This document shows, piece by piece, positions 52,080 to 60,535 of a stretch of 64,000 nt of DNA. This stretch comes from Streptomyces sp. WAC 01529. GTDB lineage: Bacteria; Actinomycetota; Actinomycetes; Streptomycetales; Streptomycetaceae. Both the position numbers and the translations under genes were made by a program. The DNA lies in assembly GCF_003945545.1 (NCBI RefSeq), contig NZ_CP029617.1, positions 3,669,001 through 3,733,000 on the forward strand. Reading direction: 5' to 3'. The notes beneath the pieces are model-generated. The model saw nothing but the letters and a program-made list of their open reading frames with translations, had not been told where the DNA came from and ran no database searches. Within the stretch, counting starts at the first letter, position 1. Every line of letters starts with the position of its first letter.

Positions 52080-53106
52080 CCTCGTCTGGGCCCGCGAGGA
52101 GGACGAGGAGTGGGCCGACACCGTCCACGTACGGCTCGTGCTCGACCACGACGCGCCCGCCGGCCTCGCCGACGAGGTGCTCGCCGAGGCCCACCAGATC
52201 GTGCGCGAGGCGGGGCTGCCCGCCCCGGAGGTCCTCGGCGAGCCCGAGGCGTACGCGCGTACCGTCGCCGCCGAGCGCATCAGCGAGAAGGACCGGGCCA
52301 AGGTCGACTCGCGCGGCCTGACACCCGGTGAGCGCGTCTGCGCCTCCCTCGGGACGCTCGGGTTCATCGGGTTCTGCCTGTGCGTCATGCACTGGTTCGA
52401 GGACGGGCTGTGGGTGAGGGGCAGCTGGGCCTCGGTCGCGGGATGCACCACGGTCGTGGCCGTCGCCTCGCTCGGCACCCTCGCCTTCGTCGCCCGCGCC
52501 GCCGGACGGATCCGGGGCATGTGGGGCTTCCTCACGGGGGCCGCCTGCGCGTTCGCGGGCGGGATCGCCGTCGCCACCACCGCCCCCGGGGAGCGGTTGT
52601 TCGAGGTGCCCGTGCCGGTGCTGATGGCGGGCTGCGCCGCGTGGACCGTCGCGGCCTACGCGTTCCCGGACGCCACCCTCGACCGCTGGTTCGCACCGCG
52701 CCCGCACGCCGACGACGAGCAGTGGCTCGCCCGGCTCGAAGGGCTGCTGCGGGGGCGGCACGCCATGCCGGCCGCCGAGGCGCGCGGCCATGTGCGCGAG
52801 GCCCGGCAGCATCTCTCCGGAGCGGACCACGAGCGCGCCGAGGACACCTTCGGCGACGTCGAGGTGTACGCCATGCGGCTCGCCGATGGACCCCGCAAGC
52901 GGCAGCGGGTCGCCCGCCACAAGCTGTACCGCACGGCGGCGGCCGCCGCGGTGTTCACCGTCCTCGCCGTCGACGAGACCCTCGAAACGGGCCACTTCTC
53001 GGGCTGGGTCGCCTGCTACGTGGCCGCGGCCGGCGCCTGGACATGGACCCTGATCGCCGAGTGGCGCGACCTCCGCGAGCCCGGCCGGGCCGACAAGGCC
53101 GCTTAG
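52039..53106 (+). CDS. Membrane protein with two HAAS-like segments
   Basis: This 355-residue membrane protein begins with a soluble segment (20-90) and ends with a similar one before the last helices (230-285). Both contain a short helical pattern ending LGEPEAYARTV or FGDVEVYAMRL, as in the HAAS/DUF1700-type domains found beside PadR genes. About six membrane segments lie at 105-220 and 290-340. AAGGGGG lies 8 nt before the GTG at 52039 inside padR. A signalling role coupled to PadR is inferred. Confidence 0.78.
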   Translation: MGNTPGTPMARAADLVWAREEDEEWADTVHVRLVLDHDAPAGLADEVLAEAHQIVREAGLPAPEVLGEPEAYARTVAAERISEKDRAKVDSRGLTPGERVCASLGTLGFIGFCLCVMHWFEDGLWVRGSWASVAGCTTVVAVASLGTLAFVARAAGRIRGMWGFLTGAACAFAGGIAVATTAPGERLFEVPVPVLMAGCAAWTVAAYAFPDATLDRWFAPRPHADDEQWLARLEGLLRGRHAMPAAEARGHVREARQHLSGADHERAEDTFGDVEVYAMRLADGPRKRQRVARHKLYRTAAAAAVFTVLAVDETLETGHFSGWVACYVAAAGAWTWTLIAEWRDLREPGRADKAA

Positions 53107-53158
53107 CGCGAGGTTCGGAGGCCCAACGGAGCCGACTGGGCCAGTTAGCCTGCCCCGC

Positions 53159-53668
53159 ATGATCCTCGAACCGCTCGTCGCCGTCGAAGGCGCGTTGCCC
53201 GGTCACCTGCTCACCGAGGTGACCGCGCTGTACGCGGCGAACCGTGACTTCTTCGCGCTCAGCGGGGACTTCCCCGACCCCGACGACATCCGCGTCGAGC
53301 AGGTCGCCAAGGCCCTCGCGGACGAGCTGGCCCATCCGGACGCGGAGGTCCTGCTCGCCCGCTCCGAGGGGCGGCTCGTCGCGGTCGCCGTCACCCTGGC
53401 CCGCCATCCCGACCCCACCGACCCCGACCCGTGGATCGGGCTGCTCATCGTCGCCGCCGAGCTGCACCGCACGGGTGTGGGGCGGCAGGTGACGGCCCTG
53501 GTCGAGGAGCGGTTCCGGCAGGCGGGGCGGGACGCGGTGCGCCTCGCGGTCCTGGAGAACAATCCGAGGGCGCTGCGGTTCTGGACCGCGCTCGGCTATC
53601 TGGTCATCGGCCACCGCGAGGACCGGGCCCGGCACCGGCCGTGCGCGGTCCTGCGCAAGCCGCTCTGA
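53159..53668 (+). CDS. GNAT family N-acetyltransferase
   Basis: This 169-residue single-domain GNAT protein has the acetyl-CoA pyrophosphate loop in LHRTGVGRQVTALVEE, preceded by WIGLLIVAAE, and the ENNPRALRFWTALGY strand-helix. The substrate cannot be predicted. The ATG at 53159 lies 52 bp after the membrane protein gene on the same strand. It converges on the M1 peptidase gene with a 7-bp gap. Confidence 0.88.
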   Translation: MILEPLVAVEGALPGHLLTEVTALYAANRDFFALSGDFPDPDDIRVEQVAKALADELAHPDAEVLLARSEGRLVAVAVTLARHPDPTDPDPWIGLLIVAAELHRTGVGRQVTALVEERFRQAGRDAVRLAVLENNPRALRFWTALGYLVIGHREDRARHRPCAVLRKPL

Positions 53669-53675
53669 CCGTGTC

Positions 53676-55169
53676 TCAGGGGCTGTCCGGCTTGCCGTCC
53701 CCGTAGAGCCAGTCCCCCCAGATCCGGCGCACCTTCTCGCGCGCCTCGTCGCCGCCCGCGTGCTCCTCGACGTACTCGGTGAAGTCCCTGGTGTCCGCGT
53801 TCTTGTGCCGGTACTTCTTCGCCCAGCCCTGCACGATGTCGTAGAAGGTGTCGTCGCCGACGGCCCGGCGGATCTTGTGGACGACCATCGCGCCGCGCTC
53901 GTAGACCGGCGCCTCGGAGATGTGCGCGGCGTCGGTGGGCTTGGCGGGCGGGAAGGCCCAGATCGCCTCGTTGTCCTCCTTGTCGGCGTAGAGGTCGCCC
54001 TCGTACAGCGCGTCGAACGTCTCCTGCGCGCTGTCGCCGCCGTTGTCCTCCGCGTACAGCCACTCCGCGTACGTGGCGAAGCCCTCGTTGAGCCACATGT
54101 CCCGCCAGGACTTGGGCGTGACGGAGTCGCCGAACCACTGGTGGGCCAGTTCGTGGACGAGGAGCGAGGTCTCGGGGGCGCCGGGGAAGACGGGCCGGGT
54201 CTGCGTCTCCAGCGCGTACCCCGCGTCCTCGGGGCGGTCGACGATCGCGCCGGCCGAGGAGAAGGGGTAGGGGCCGAAGTTGTACTCCGCCCACTCCAGG
54301 ACGTCGGGGAGCTTGCCGAGGACCTTCTTGCCCGCCTTCGCCTGGGAGGGGTCGACGGCCGTGATGACCGGCAGCCCCGATTCCGTCGTCGAGGTCTCCA
54401 TCTCGTACTTCCCGATGGCGACGGTCGCCAGATAGCTCGCCATGGGTTCGGCGCTGTGCCAGGCGAAGGTGGTGCGGCCGTTCTTGGTCGACTCGCGCGT
54501 CAACTCGCCGTTGGAGACGGCCTTCAGGCCCTTGGGGACGGTGACCTCTATGTCGTACGAGGCCTTGTCGCTCGGGTGGTGGTTGCCGGGGAACCACGCC
54601 ATGGAGCCGGTCGGCTGGCCGAGCGCGAGCGCGCCGTCCGCCGTCTTGAGCCAGCCCTCCTCGGAGTCGTCCGCGTCGGTGATGGTCTCCGGGGAGCCGG
54701 AGTAGCGGACGCTCGCCACGAAGGTCTCGCCTCGGTCGAGTTCGTCGGCCGGGCGGACCCTCAGCTCGTGGCCCGCGCGCTGGAACCGGGCCGCCTTGCC
54801 CTCGACGGTGATCGCCGAGACGTCGAGGCCCTTGAGGTCCAGGTTGAAGGAGCTGAGGTTCTTGTCGGCGCGGGCGGTGATCTCCGCGGTGCCGGTGAGG
54901 TGGCCCTCGCCGGGGTCGTAGCCGAGGGTCAGGCCGTAGTGCGTGACGTCGTAGCCGCCGTTGCCCAGCTTGGGGAAGTACGGGTCGCGCACGCCGTCCG
55001 CGCCGGGGGTGCCGTCGACTCCGTCGCCGCCGCACCCGCTGAGGGTGAGGGTGAGGGCGGCGGTGGTGAGCAGGGCGAGGGTACGGGGGGCTCGGGTGAC
55101 GGTGGCGGCCGGGGGCGTGGCGGCTCGGGTGACGGTGGCGGCTCGGGCGGCCGGAGATCGCAGGTCCAC
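53676..55169 (-). CDS. M1 family aminopeptidase lipoprotein
   Basis: This 497-residue gluzincin metallopeptidase has HELAHQW near residues 339-345 and the third zinc ligand in WLNEGFATYAEW 18 residues later. An LSGC lipobox follows a signal region, so it is exported and lipid-anchored. It lacks the long C-terminal helical domain of PepN, as usual for these short actinobacterial forms. The GTG at 55167-55169 is chosen. TAAGAT 7 bp upstream would make it leaderless. Residues 1-35 contain an imperfect Ala/Thr/Val repeat from a DNA tandem repeat. Confidence 0.9.
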   Translation of the reverse strand: MDLRSPAARAATVTRAATPPAATVTRAPRTLALLTTAALTLTLSGCGGDGVDGTPGADGVRDPYFPKLGNGGYDVTHYGLTLGYDPGEGHLTGTAEITARADKNLSSFNLDLKGLDVSAITVEGKAARFQRAGHELRVRPADELDRGETFVASVRYSGSPETITDADDSEEGWLKTADGALALGQPTGSMAWFPGNHHPSDKASYDIEVTVPKGLKAVSNGELTRESTKNGRTTFAWHSAEPMASYLATVAIGKYEMETSTTESGLPVITAVDPSQAKAGKKVLGKLPDVLEWAEYNFGPYPFSSAGAIVDRPEDAGYALETQTRPVFPGAPETSLLVHELAHQWFGDSVTPKSWRDMWLNEGFATYAEWLYAEDNGGDSAQETFDALYEGDLYADKEDNEAIWAFPPAKPTDAAHISEAPVYERGAMVVHKIRRAVGDDTFYDIVQGWAKKYRHKNADTRDFTEYVEEHAGGDEAREKVRRIWGDWLYGDGKPDSP

Positions 55170-55315
55170 GCGGGTGATCTTATGCGGCAATTGTTCGGGC
55201 TTGGGGTGCCGGAGGCGTGGCGGGGGCCGTGGTGGAGGCCCCGGCGGGCCTCGCGGCCTCCGTCCCGCACCCCGCGCCCCGGCTCGGCCCCCGGCGCTGC
55301 GCCCGGGCTTCCCCA

Positions 55316-55345
55316 CCACCCACCCGTGTGCCCCGCACCGGCGGG
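55316..55345. repeat. Dispersed repeat family 2, partial copy
   Basis: CCACCACCCACCCGTGTGCCCC resembles the core of family 2 with one base changed. It lies between hbpS and the M1 peptidase gene. Confidence 0.5.
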
Positions 55346-55353
55346 TGGCGGTC

Positions 55354-55911
55354 TCAGCGGCTGAGCGCCGCGACGCCCGCCTTCGCGAACTTCTCGTCCT
55401 GGTCGCCGCTCGGGGCGCCCGCGACGCCGATGCCCGCGACGGGCGCGCCCTTGGCGGTCACCGGGGCGCCGCCCGCGAGGAACAGCGTGCCGGGGATGTC
55501 CTTCAGGTTCGGGGCCTGCTCCAGGCGCTTGGCCAGCTCGGAGGTGGGGGCATTCCAGGAGACGGCGGTGTAGGCCTTCTTCTCGGCGGACTCGTACGAC
55601 TGCGGGCCCGCGCCGTCGCCGCGCAGCGTGACGATGGTGTTGCCGTTGCGGTCGACGACGGCGACGGAGACGCGCTGGTTCTCCTTCTTCGCGGCGTCCA
55701 GGGTGGCCTGCGCGGCCTTCGTGGCGGCGGCGACCGTGAGGTGCGTGGACCGGGTGAGGTTCTTGTCGCCCGCGTCGGCGGTGACTGCGGCCTTGGCGGC
55801 GGCGTCCGGGGTGCCGGCGTTCGCGGAGACGGCGCCGAAGGTTCCGGCGCCGAGGACGGCGGCGGTGGCGGCGACGGTGAGGACGCGGGTGCGGCGGGAG
55901 ATCTTCTTCAT
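55354..55911 (-). CDS. hbpS: HbpS-like secreted heme-binding sensor protein
   Basis: This 185-residue GlcG/HbpS-fold protein has a signal peptide (cleavage after ANA near residue 32) and motifs THLTVAAATKAAQATLDAA, VSVAVVDRNGNTIVTLRGD and the C-terminal GVAGAPSGDQDEKFAKAG. HbpS of S. reticuli is an extracellular octamer that binds heme and iron and modulates the SenS kinase under oxidative stress. Divergence from senS-senR matches that three-component system. The ATG is at 55909-55911. Confidence 0.92.
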   Translation of the reverse strand: MKKISRRTRVLTVAATAAVLGAGTFGAVSANAGTPDAAAKAAVTADAGDKNLTRSTHLTVAAATKAAQATLDAAKKENQRVSVAVVDRNGNTIVTLRGDGAGPQSYESAEKKAYTAVSWNAPTSELAKRLEQAPNLKDIPGTLFLAGGAPVTAKGAPVAGIGVAGAPSGDQDEKFAKAGVAALSR

Positions 55912-56040
55912 CGGGGGCTCCTTCGAGGGGCGGGGGGCGTTTCGGCGTTTCTGCCTCTGCCATCGATCCTCCGGCCGGTTCCGGCCCGTACCCGTCGGCG
56001 TACCGGCTCGGGGCCGCGCGCGACTCGGCCGACACCAGGG

Positions 56041-56056
56041 TCAACCGATCGGTTGA
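56041..56056. promoter_or_regulatory. Perfect palindrome between hbpS and senS
   Basis: TCAACCGATCGGTTGA is a perfect 16-bp palindrome midway between the divergent hbpS and senS starts, 130 and 79 bp away. It could be the SenR operator or that of a TetR-type regulator, whose sites often contain ACCGATCGGT. Confidence 0.5.
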
Positions 56057-56134
56057 TCCCCGCGTGGTCCCGCCGGGCCACAATGAAGGTGTTTGCCCAG
56101 TTCACGAGAGGGACGAGAGGGAGGAGGCCCCGGA

Positions 56135-57422
56135 GTGGCACAGCACGCGCCCGCCCCGGACCCGAGGGTGCCCGACCGTGACGCCCGCTGGCTCGCGGCC
56201 GTCATGCACACGGCGTTCTTCCTGCTCCTCGGCTCCTCGCTGGCCCGCTTCCTGCTGCGGCACCCCGGCGAGCCCCGCACGCCGTGGATCATCGCGCTCT
56301 CGATCTGCCTCGCACTGCTGTACGTACTCGGCCCCGCGCTCGGCACCCGTTCCACGCCGCACCGCCTCGCCTGGCTGATCCTCACCGTGACGACCTGGGG
56401 CGTCCTCGTCGTCCTCGCCCCGAGCTTCGCGTGGTGCGCGGTGCGCGGTGCCGCTCTTCTACACCGGGCTCCGCACGCTGCCGGCCCGCGCGGCCCTGTT
56501 CCTGGTGGCCGTCCTGACCGCCTTCGTGGTCACCGCGCAGTTGCAGCTCGCGGGCCACTTCGACCCCAACCTCCTCTTCGCGCCGCCCGCGTGGGCGGCG
56601 GTGGCGAGCGCCGTCTTCCTCTACATGCAGCGCCAGGCGGCCCGCCAGCGCGACCTCATCGACGACCTCATCCGCACCCGCCGCGAACTGGCCGCCACCG
56701 AGCGCCGCGAGGGCACCCTCGCCGAACGCCAGCGCCTGTCCATGGAGATCCACGACACCCTCGCCCAGGGCCTGTCCAGCCAGCAGATGCTGCTCCAGGC
56801 GGCCGAGCGGCTCTGGGACACGGACCCGGCGCGGGCCCGTGCCCATGTCCGTACCGCCGAGTCCATCACCGAGCGCGGCCTCGCCGAGGCCCGCCGTTTC
56901 GTGCACGACCTGGCCCCGGCCGACCTGGCGGACGGCGGCGGCCTCGCGCAGGCCCTGCGGGCGCTCGCGGAACGGGAGTCGGACGCGGAACTGACCGTCC
57001 GCTTCCACGCCGAGGGCGGGCCCGCGCCGCTGCCGGACCGGGCCAGTTCGGCGCTCCTGCGCATCGCCCAGGGCGCGCTGGCGAACGTACGCGAGCACGC
57101 CCGGGCCACCACGGCGGCGCTGACCCTGACCCACCTGGACGACCAGGTGGTCCTGGACATCGCCGACGACGGACGCGGCTTCACCCCGCCCCGTGACACC
57201 GGGCCCCCTACGGGCGTACGGGGCCACGGCCTGCCCGCGATCCGCGCGCGTACGGCGCAGCTGGGCGGCACGCTGACCATCGAGTCGGTGCCGGGCGAGG
57301 GCACGGTGCTCTCGGTGTCGCTCCCCCTGGAGACTCCGTCCTCGACCACGCCCACGATGCCGTCCTCGTCATCGACTCCGCCCCCGCCCCCGCCCCCGAA
57401 CCCGTTGGAGCCCCCGTCATGA
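56135..57422 (+). pseudogene. senS: SenS-like histidine kinase, frame broken by 7-bp duplication
   Basis: From the GTG at 56135 (GGAGGAGG 8 nt upstream) the frame encodes the N-terminal membrane sensor. It runs to SFAWCAV and then leaves the kinase frame at a tandem duplication of TGCGCGG (56435-56448). The second frame continues as PLFYTGLRTLPARAAL, the HisKA_3 box MEIHDTLAQGLSSQQ and an HATPase domain (DDGRGF, GHGLPAIR) to a stop at 57422. Removing one 7-mer restores a continuous 426-residue SenS. As written, the full kinase is not made unless an internal start (GTG 56448) is used. It overlaps senR by 4 bp. Confidence 0.88.
56435..56448 (+). repeat. 7-bp tandem duplication in senS
   Basis: TGCGCGG occurs twice in immediate tandem. 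The duplication shifts the frame by one base and explains why the sensor and kinase parts of SenS lie in different frames. Confidence 0.95.
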
Positions 57423-58060
57423 GCGCACCGCGCCCCGTCCGCCTGCTGGTCTGCGACGACCACGTCGTCGTACGCGCGGGTCTGCTCGCCCTGCTCGGCA
57501 GCGCGCCGGACATCGAGGTGGTCGGTGAGGCGGGCACGGGCGAGGAGGCGGTCGCGCTTGCCGCCAAACTGACGCCGGACGTGGTCCTGATGGACCTCCA
57601 ACTGGGCGAGGGCATCGACGGCGTGGAGGCCACGCACCGCATCGCGTCACCATCCCCCGAGTCCCCGCCCCACGTCCTGGTCCTGACCACCTACGACACG
57701 GACGCGGACATCACGCGGGCGATCGAGGCGGGCGCCACGGGCTACCTCCTCAAGGCGGAGCGCCCCGAGGAGCTGTTCTCCGCGATCCAGGCCGCCGCGC
57801 AGGGCCGCACCGCGCTCTCCCCGCCGGTCGCCTCCCGCGTGATGGCCCGCATGCGGGCCCCGCGCCCCACGCTCACGGACCGTGAGCGCGACATCCTCGG
57901 CCAGCTCTCCCAGGGTCTCGGCAACCGCGAGATCGCCCGCGCCCTGTTCATCAGCGAGGCCACGGTCAAGACACACCTGGGCCGGATCTACGACAAGCTG
58001 GGCGTCGATACGCGGGCGGGCGCGGTGGCGGTGGCGAAGGAGCAGCGGTTGCTGCCGTAA
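57419..58060 (+). CDS. senR: SenR-like NarL family response regulator
   Basis: This 213-residue regulator has a receiver domain with the acidic pair at 13-14, phospho-acceptor Asp about 59 (VVLMDLQLG), TTYD and Lys in YLLKAE. A LuxR-type helix-turn-helix follows (LTDRERDILGQLSQGLGNREIA). It is the partner of SenS in the HbpS-SenS-SenR redox response, which controls catalase-peroxidase and hbpS genes in S. reticuli. Start overlaps the senS stop (ATGA). The gene is intact although senS is frame-shifted. Confidence 0.92.
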   Translation: MSAPRPVRLLVCDDHVVVRAGLLALLGSAPDIEVVGEAGTGEEAVALAAKLTPDVVLMDLQLGEGIDGVEATHRIASPSPESPPHVLVLTTYDTDADITRAIEAGATGYLLKAERPEELFSAIQAAAQGRTALSPPVASRVMARMRAPRPTLTDRERDILGQLSQGLGNREIARALFISEATVKTHLGRIYDKLGVDTRAGAVAVAKEQRLLP

Positions 58061-58129
58061 GGGGGAGGGCCGTGCCCGGGGCCGTGACGTGGGGCGCCCG
58101 GCTGCCTGGGCCATGACACCATCGACCCC

Positions 58130-58633
58130 GTGCTCGACATCGGCTACGCGCTCTCCGCCCGCTTCCCGGACCCCCCTCAGCTGGACTACAGCAGGGCGGA
58201 CGTCCACACGCTCCGTCACGACCTGTTCTGCGGGGACGTGTATCTGGCGGACACCAAGGCGGACCGGGAACTGTCCACAGCCTGGGGATGGGTTCCCGTA
58301 CTGGACTTCGCGTGGGCGCTGTGCGACATCGTGGAGACCCTGGACAAGGACCCGATGGGCAGCCGGGCCTCCCGCCCCCAGTACGCGGAGCTGGACTTCA
58401 CGGAGTCGACCGACCGCATGCTGTTCGCCCGGCGCTTCGGCTGGGTGGACATCGAGGCGGACTGGATGGACCCGGAGGAGCCGCCGCTGAGCTTCTCCCA
58501 CGCGGAGTTGCGGCGCGAGGCGCGGGACTTCCTCCACGACCTCATCGCGGACCTCACGGACCTCCACGACTCCCTCGCGGACAACCCCACGCTCTGGTCC
58601 CTCCAGTCCCGCTTTCCCCGCATGCCCCGCTAA
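58130..58633 (+). CDS. Unknown small acidic protein
   Basis: This 167-residue, strongly acidic protein has LDIGYALSARFPDP, FCGDVYLADTKAD and SWGWVPVLDFAWALCDIVETL-like segments (Trp- and Asp-rich) and a helical C-terminal third. I do not recognise a family; similar acidic Trp-rich proteins are sometimes immunity proteins, which is only a suggestion. The GTG at 58130 is the first start in frame. It lies between senR and the methyltransferase gene. Confidence 0.65.
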   Translation: MLDIGYALSARFPDPPQLDYSRADVHTLRHDLFCGDVYLADTKADRELSTAWGWVPVLDFAWALCDIVETLDKDPMGSRASRPQYAELDFTESTDRMLFARRFGWVDIEADWMDPEEPPLSFSHAELRREARDFLHDLIADLTDLHDSLADNPTLWSLQSRFPRMPR

Positions 58634-58644
58634 TGTCGTGAGCA

Positions 58645-59371
58645 TGGTCGAACACGCTGCTCTCGGTGCCCTTGATGCCTCGATGCCACGCGCGAGGCGT
58701 ACGACGGTGCCGCGGACACGTACGCGCGGCTGTTCCGCGACTCGTTGCGTGACAGCCCCCTGGACCGCGCGATGCTGGACGTCTTCGCCGAGGCCGTGAG
58801 GGCGGGTGCGGGTGCGGGTGCAGGTACGGACGCGGATGCGGATGCGGATGGACGTACGGGTCTGGTCGCGGACCTGGGCTGCGGTCCCGGCCATGTCACC
58901 GCTCACCTGCATGAGCTGGGGCTGAGGGCGTTCGGCGTCGACGCGTCTCCCGCGATGATCGGGCTGGCCCGACAGGCCTCTCCGGAGCTGCGGTTCGAGG
59001 TGGGCTCGATGGCGGCGCTGAACCTCGCTGACGGCGAGCTGGACGGCGTACTCTCCCGCTGGTCCATCATCCACACTCCCCCGCGCGAACTCCCCGCCAT
59101 CCTGGCGGAGTTCCACCGCGTGCTGGCCCCCGGCGGCCACCTCCTGATCGGCTTCTGGGCGAGCGAGGACGCGTCCCACCCGACGCAGGCCTTCGATCAC
59201 GCCGTGGCACCGGCGTACCGCTGGTGTCCCGATCACCTCGCGGCGCTACTGCGCGAGTCCGGGCCGACGGGGTCGACGGGGCTGACCGAGGTGGCCCGAG
59301 CGACCAGGGAGCCCCAACCGACGGACCGCCGCCAGTTCAAGGAAACCCACCTCCTGGCCCGCAAGCCGTAA
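58645..59371 (+). pseudogene. SAM-dependent methyltransferase, N-terminal frameshift
   Basis: The main frame from a TTG at 58745 encodes 208 residues with motif I VADLGCGPGHVT, FGVDASPAMIGLAR and post-I motifs, a class I methyltransferase close to the UbiE/Methyltransf_11 type. Upstream in the same frame the family's usual N-terminus (TREAYDGAADTYARLFRDSL) is encoded from 58688, but a stop at 58673 cuts it off. An ATG at 58645 begins MVEHAALGALDAS in another frame; one missing G near 58681 would join them. A GCGGATGCGGAT microsatellite encodes residues ADADAD. Confidence 0.7.
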
Positions 59372-59384
59372 CCCCAGGAAAAGC

Positions 59385-59595
59385 CTCCCCACCCACCCAC
59401 CCGTTTGCCCCGCGCCACAGCGGTGACCGCACCGCCGCACCCGTGGACGGGATGGAGCCCAGGGCCTGGCGGGGCACCTTGGGCGGACTTACACCAGGCC
59501 ATCAGCGGCTAGGCGTGATGCCCCACGGCACCCCCTAAGCACGGCGAGACGGGCGGGTGGGTGGGAAAGCATCCGCCGCGAAGCGGCGGGCTAGA
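59385..59595. repeat. Dispersed repeat family 2, inverted pair
   Basis: CCCACCCACCCACCCGTTTGCCCC at about 59391-59414 faces an inverted arm at 59549-59595 that contains GGGCGGGTGGGTGGG and the CCGCCGC/GCGGCGG hairpin also seen at 37362. The two arms and 130 bp of unique sequence fill the gap between the methyltransferase and pentapeptide genes. Confidence 0.8.
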
Positions 59596-59668
59596 ACTCC
59601 CCACAACGCGAAGCGCCACCGCAAGGAAAGCCCAGCGCACCCCACAAGCCCCGCCCACCAGGACCCTG

Positions 59669-60391
59669 CTAGGCCCCGGGGCCAGCCACCCGTACGCCCA
59701 ACTCCCCCGCGAACGCCCCCGCCAACTCCATCAGCTGCCCAGGACTGATCACCGCCCCGGCCAGACTCCCCACCCCCCGCATGATCTCCAGCTCCCCCGC
59801 CGCCCGCAGATCCACGTCCTTCATCCGCACCCCGCTGAAGTCCGCCCCCCGCACCACGCAGTCCCGGAACTCCACCCGCTCCATGGACGCCTCCCCGAAG
59901 TCCGGCTCCACCAGCACGCACCCCTCGAAGATCACGTCCCGCAGCCGCGCCTTCCGCAGGTTCAGATAGTCGATCTTGCCGCCCCGCACCACGACCCGCT
60001 CCAGCACGCCCCCGTGCAACTGCACGCCACCCAGGCGCGCGTCGATCACCTCCACGTCCCGCAGCGACGCCTCCGCGAGGTCCGTGCCCACGCCCCGCAG
60101 CTCCGTCAGGACGGAGTCGACGAACCGCGCCCGGGCCAGCCTGGTCCCCCCGACCCCGCACCCGGTCAGCGCGCAGTCCATGAAGAGCGCCCCGCCGCCG
60201 TCCTGCTCACCGAGGTCGAGGCCGCCGAACTCCAGCCCGTCATAGTCCCCGTCGGGCTCAAGCTCCCCCGCGTCGAACGGCCGCAGCGGCGGCAACCGCA
60301 CCTCGGCCCGCCGAGCCTCCTTGACCGCGCCCGCCGCCTTCGCGCCCCGCGCGCCCTTCGCCGTCCTCGTCGCCTTCGCCCTCTGCACCAT
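59669..60391 (-). CDS. Pentapeptide-repeat protein
   Basis: This 240-residue protein has a basic N-terminal tail (1-33, Lys/Arg/Ala-rich). From about residue 50 it has repeating A(D/S)(L/F)xx-type pentapeptides (LARARFVDS, LAEASLRDV, LRKARLRDV, FGEASMERV, VRGADFSGV) that fold as a right-handed quadrilateral helix. Such proteins can mimic DNA and bind gyrase, as MfpA and Qnr do, or have unrelated roles. The ATG is at 60389-60391. It is divergent from the FAD oxidoreductase. Confidence 0.87.
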   Translation of the reverse strand: MVQRAKATRTAKGARGAKAAGAVKEARRAEVRLPPLRPFDAGELEPDGDYDGLEFGGLDLGEQDGGGALFMDCALTGCGVGGTRLARARFVDSVLTELRGVGTDLAEASLRDVEVIDARLGGVQLHGGVLERVVVRGGKIDYLNLRKARLRDVIFEGCVLVEPDFGEASMERVEFRDCVVRGADFSGVRMKDVDLRAAGELEIMRGVGSLAGAVISPGQLMELAGAFAGELGVRVAGPGA

Positions 60392-60535
60392 GCCCCCATG
60401 GTGCCGACCCCCACTGACAACGCCCCGCCGACAGCACCGCCCACCCCGCCCCGCACCCGATGTCACACCCGGCCCGCCCCCACACGTCGAGGTAACGAAG
60501 ACCGAGCCGAAACCCACCCCAAAGGAGCCCCCGCA

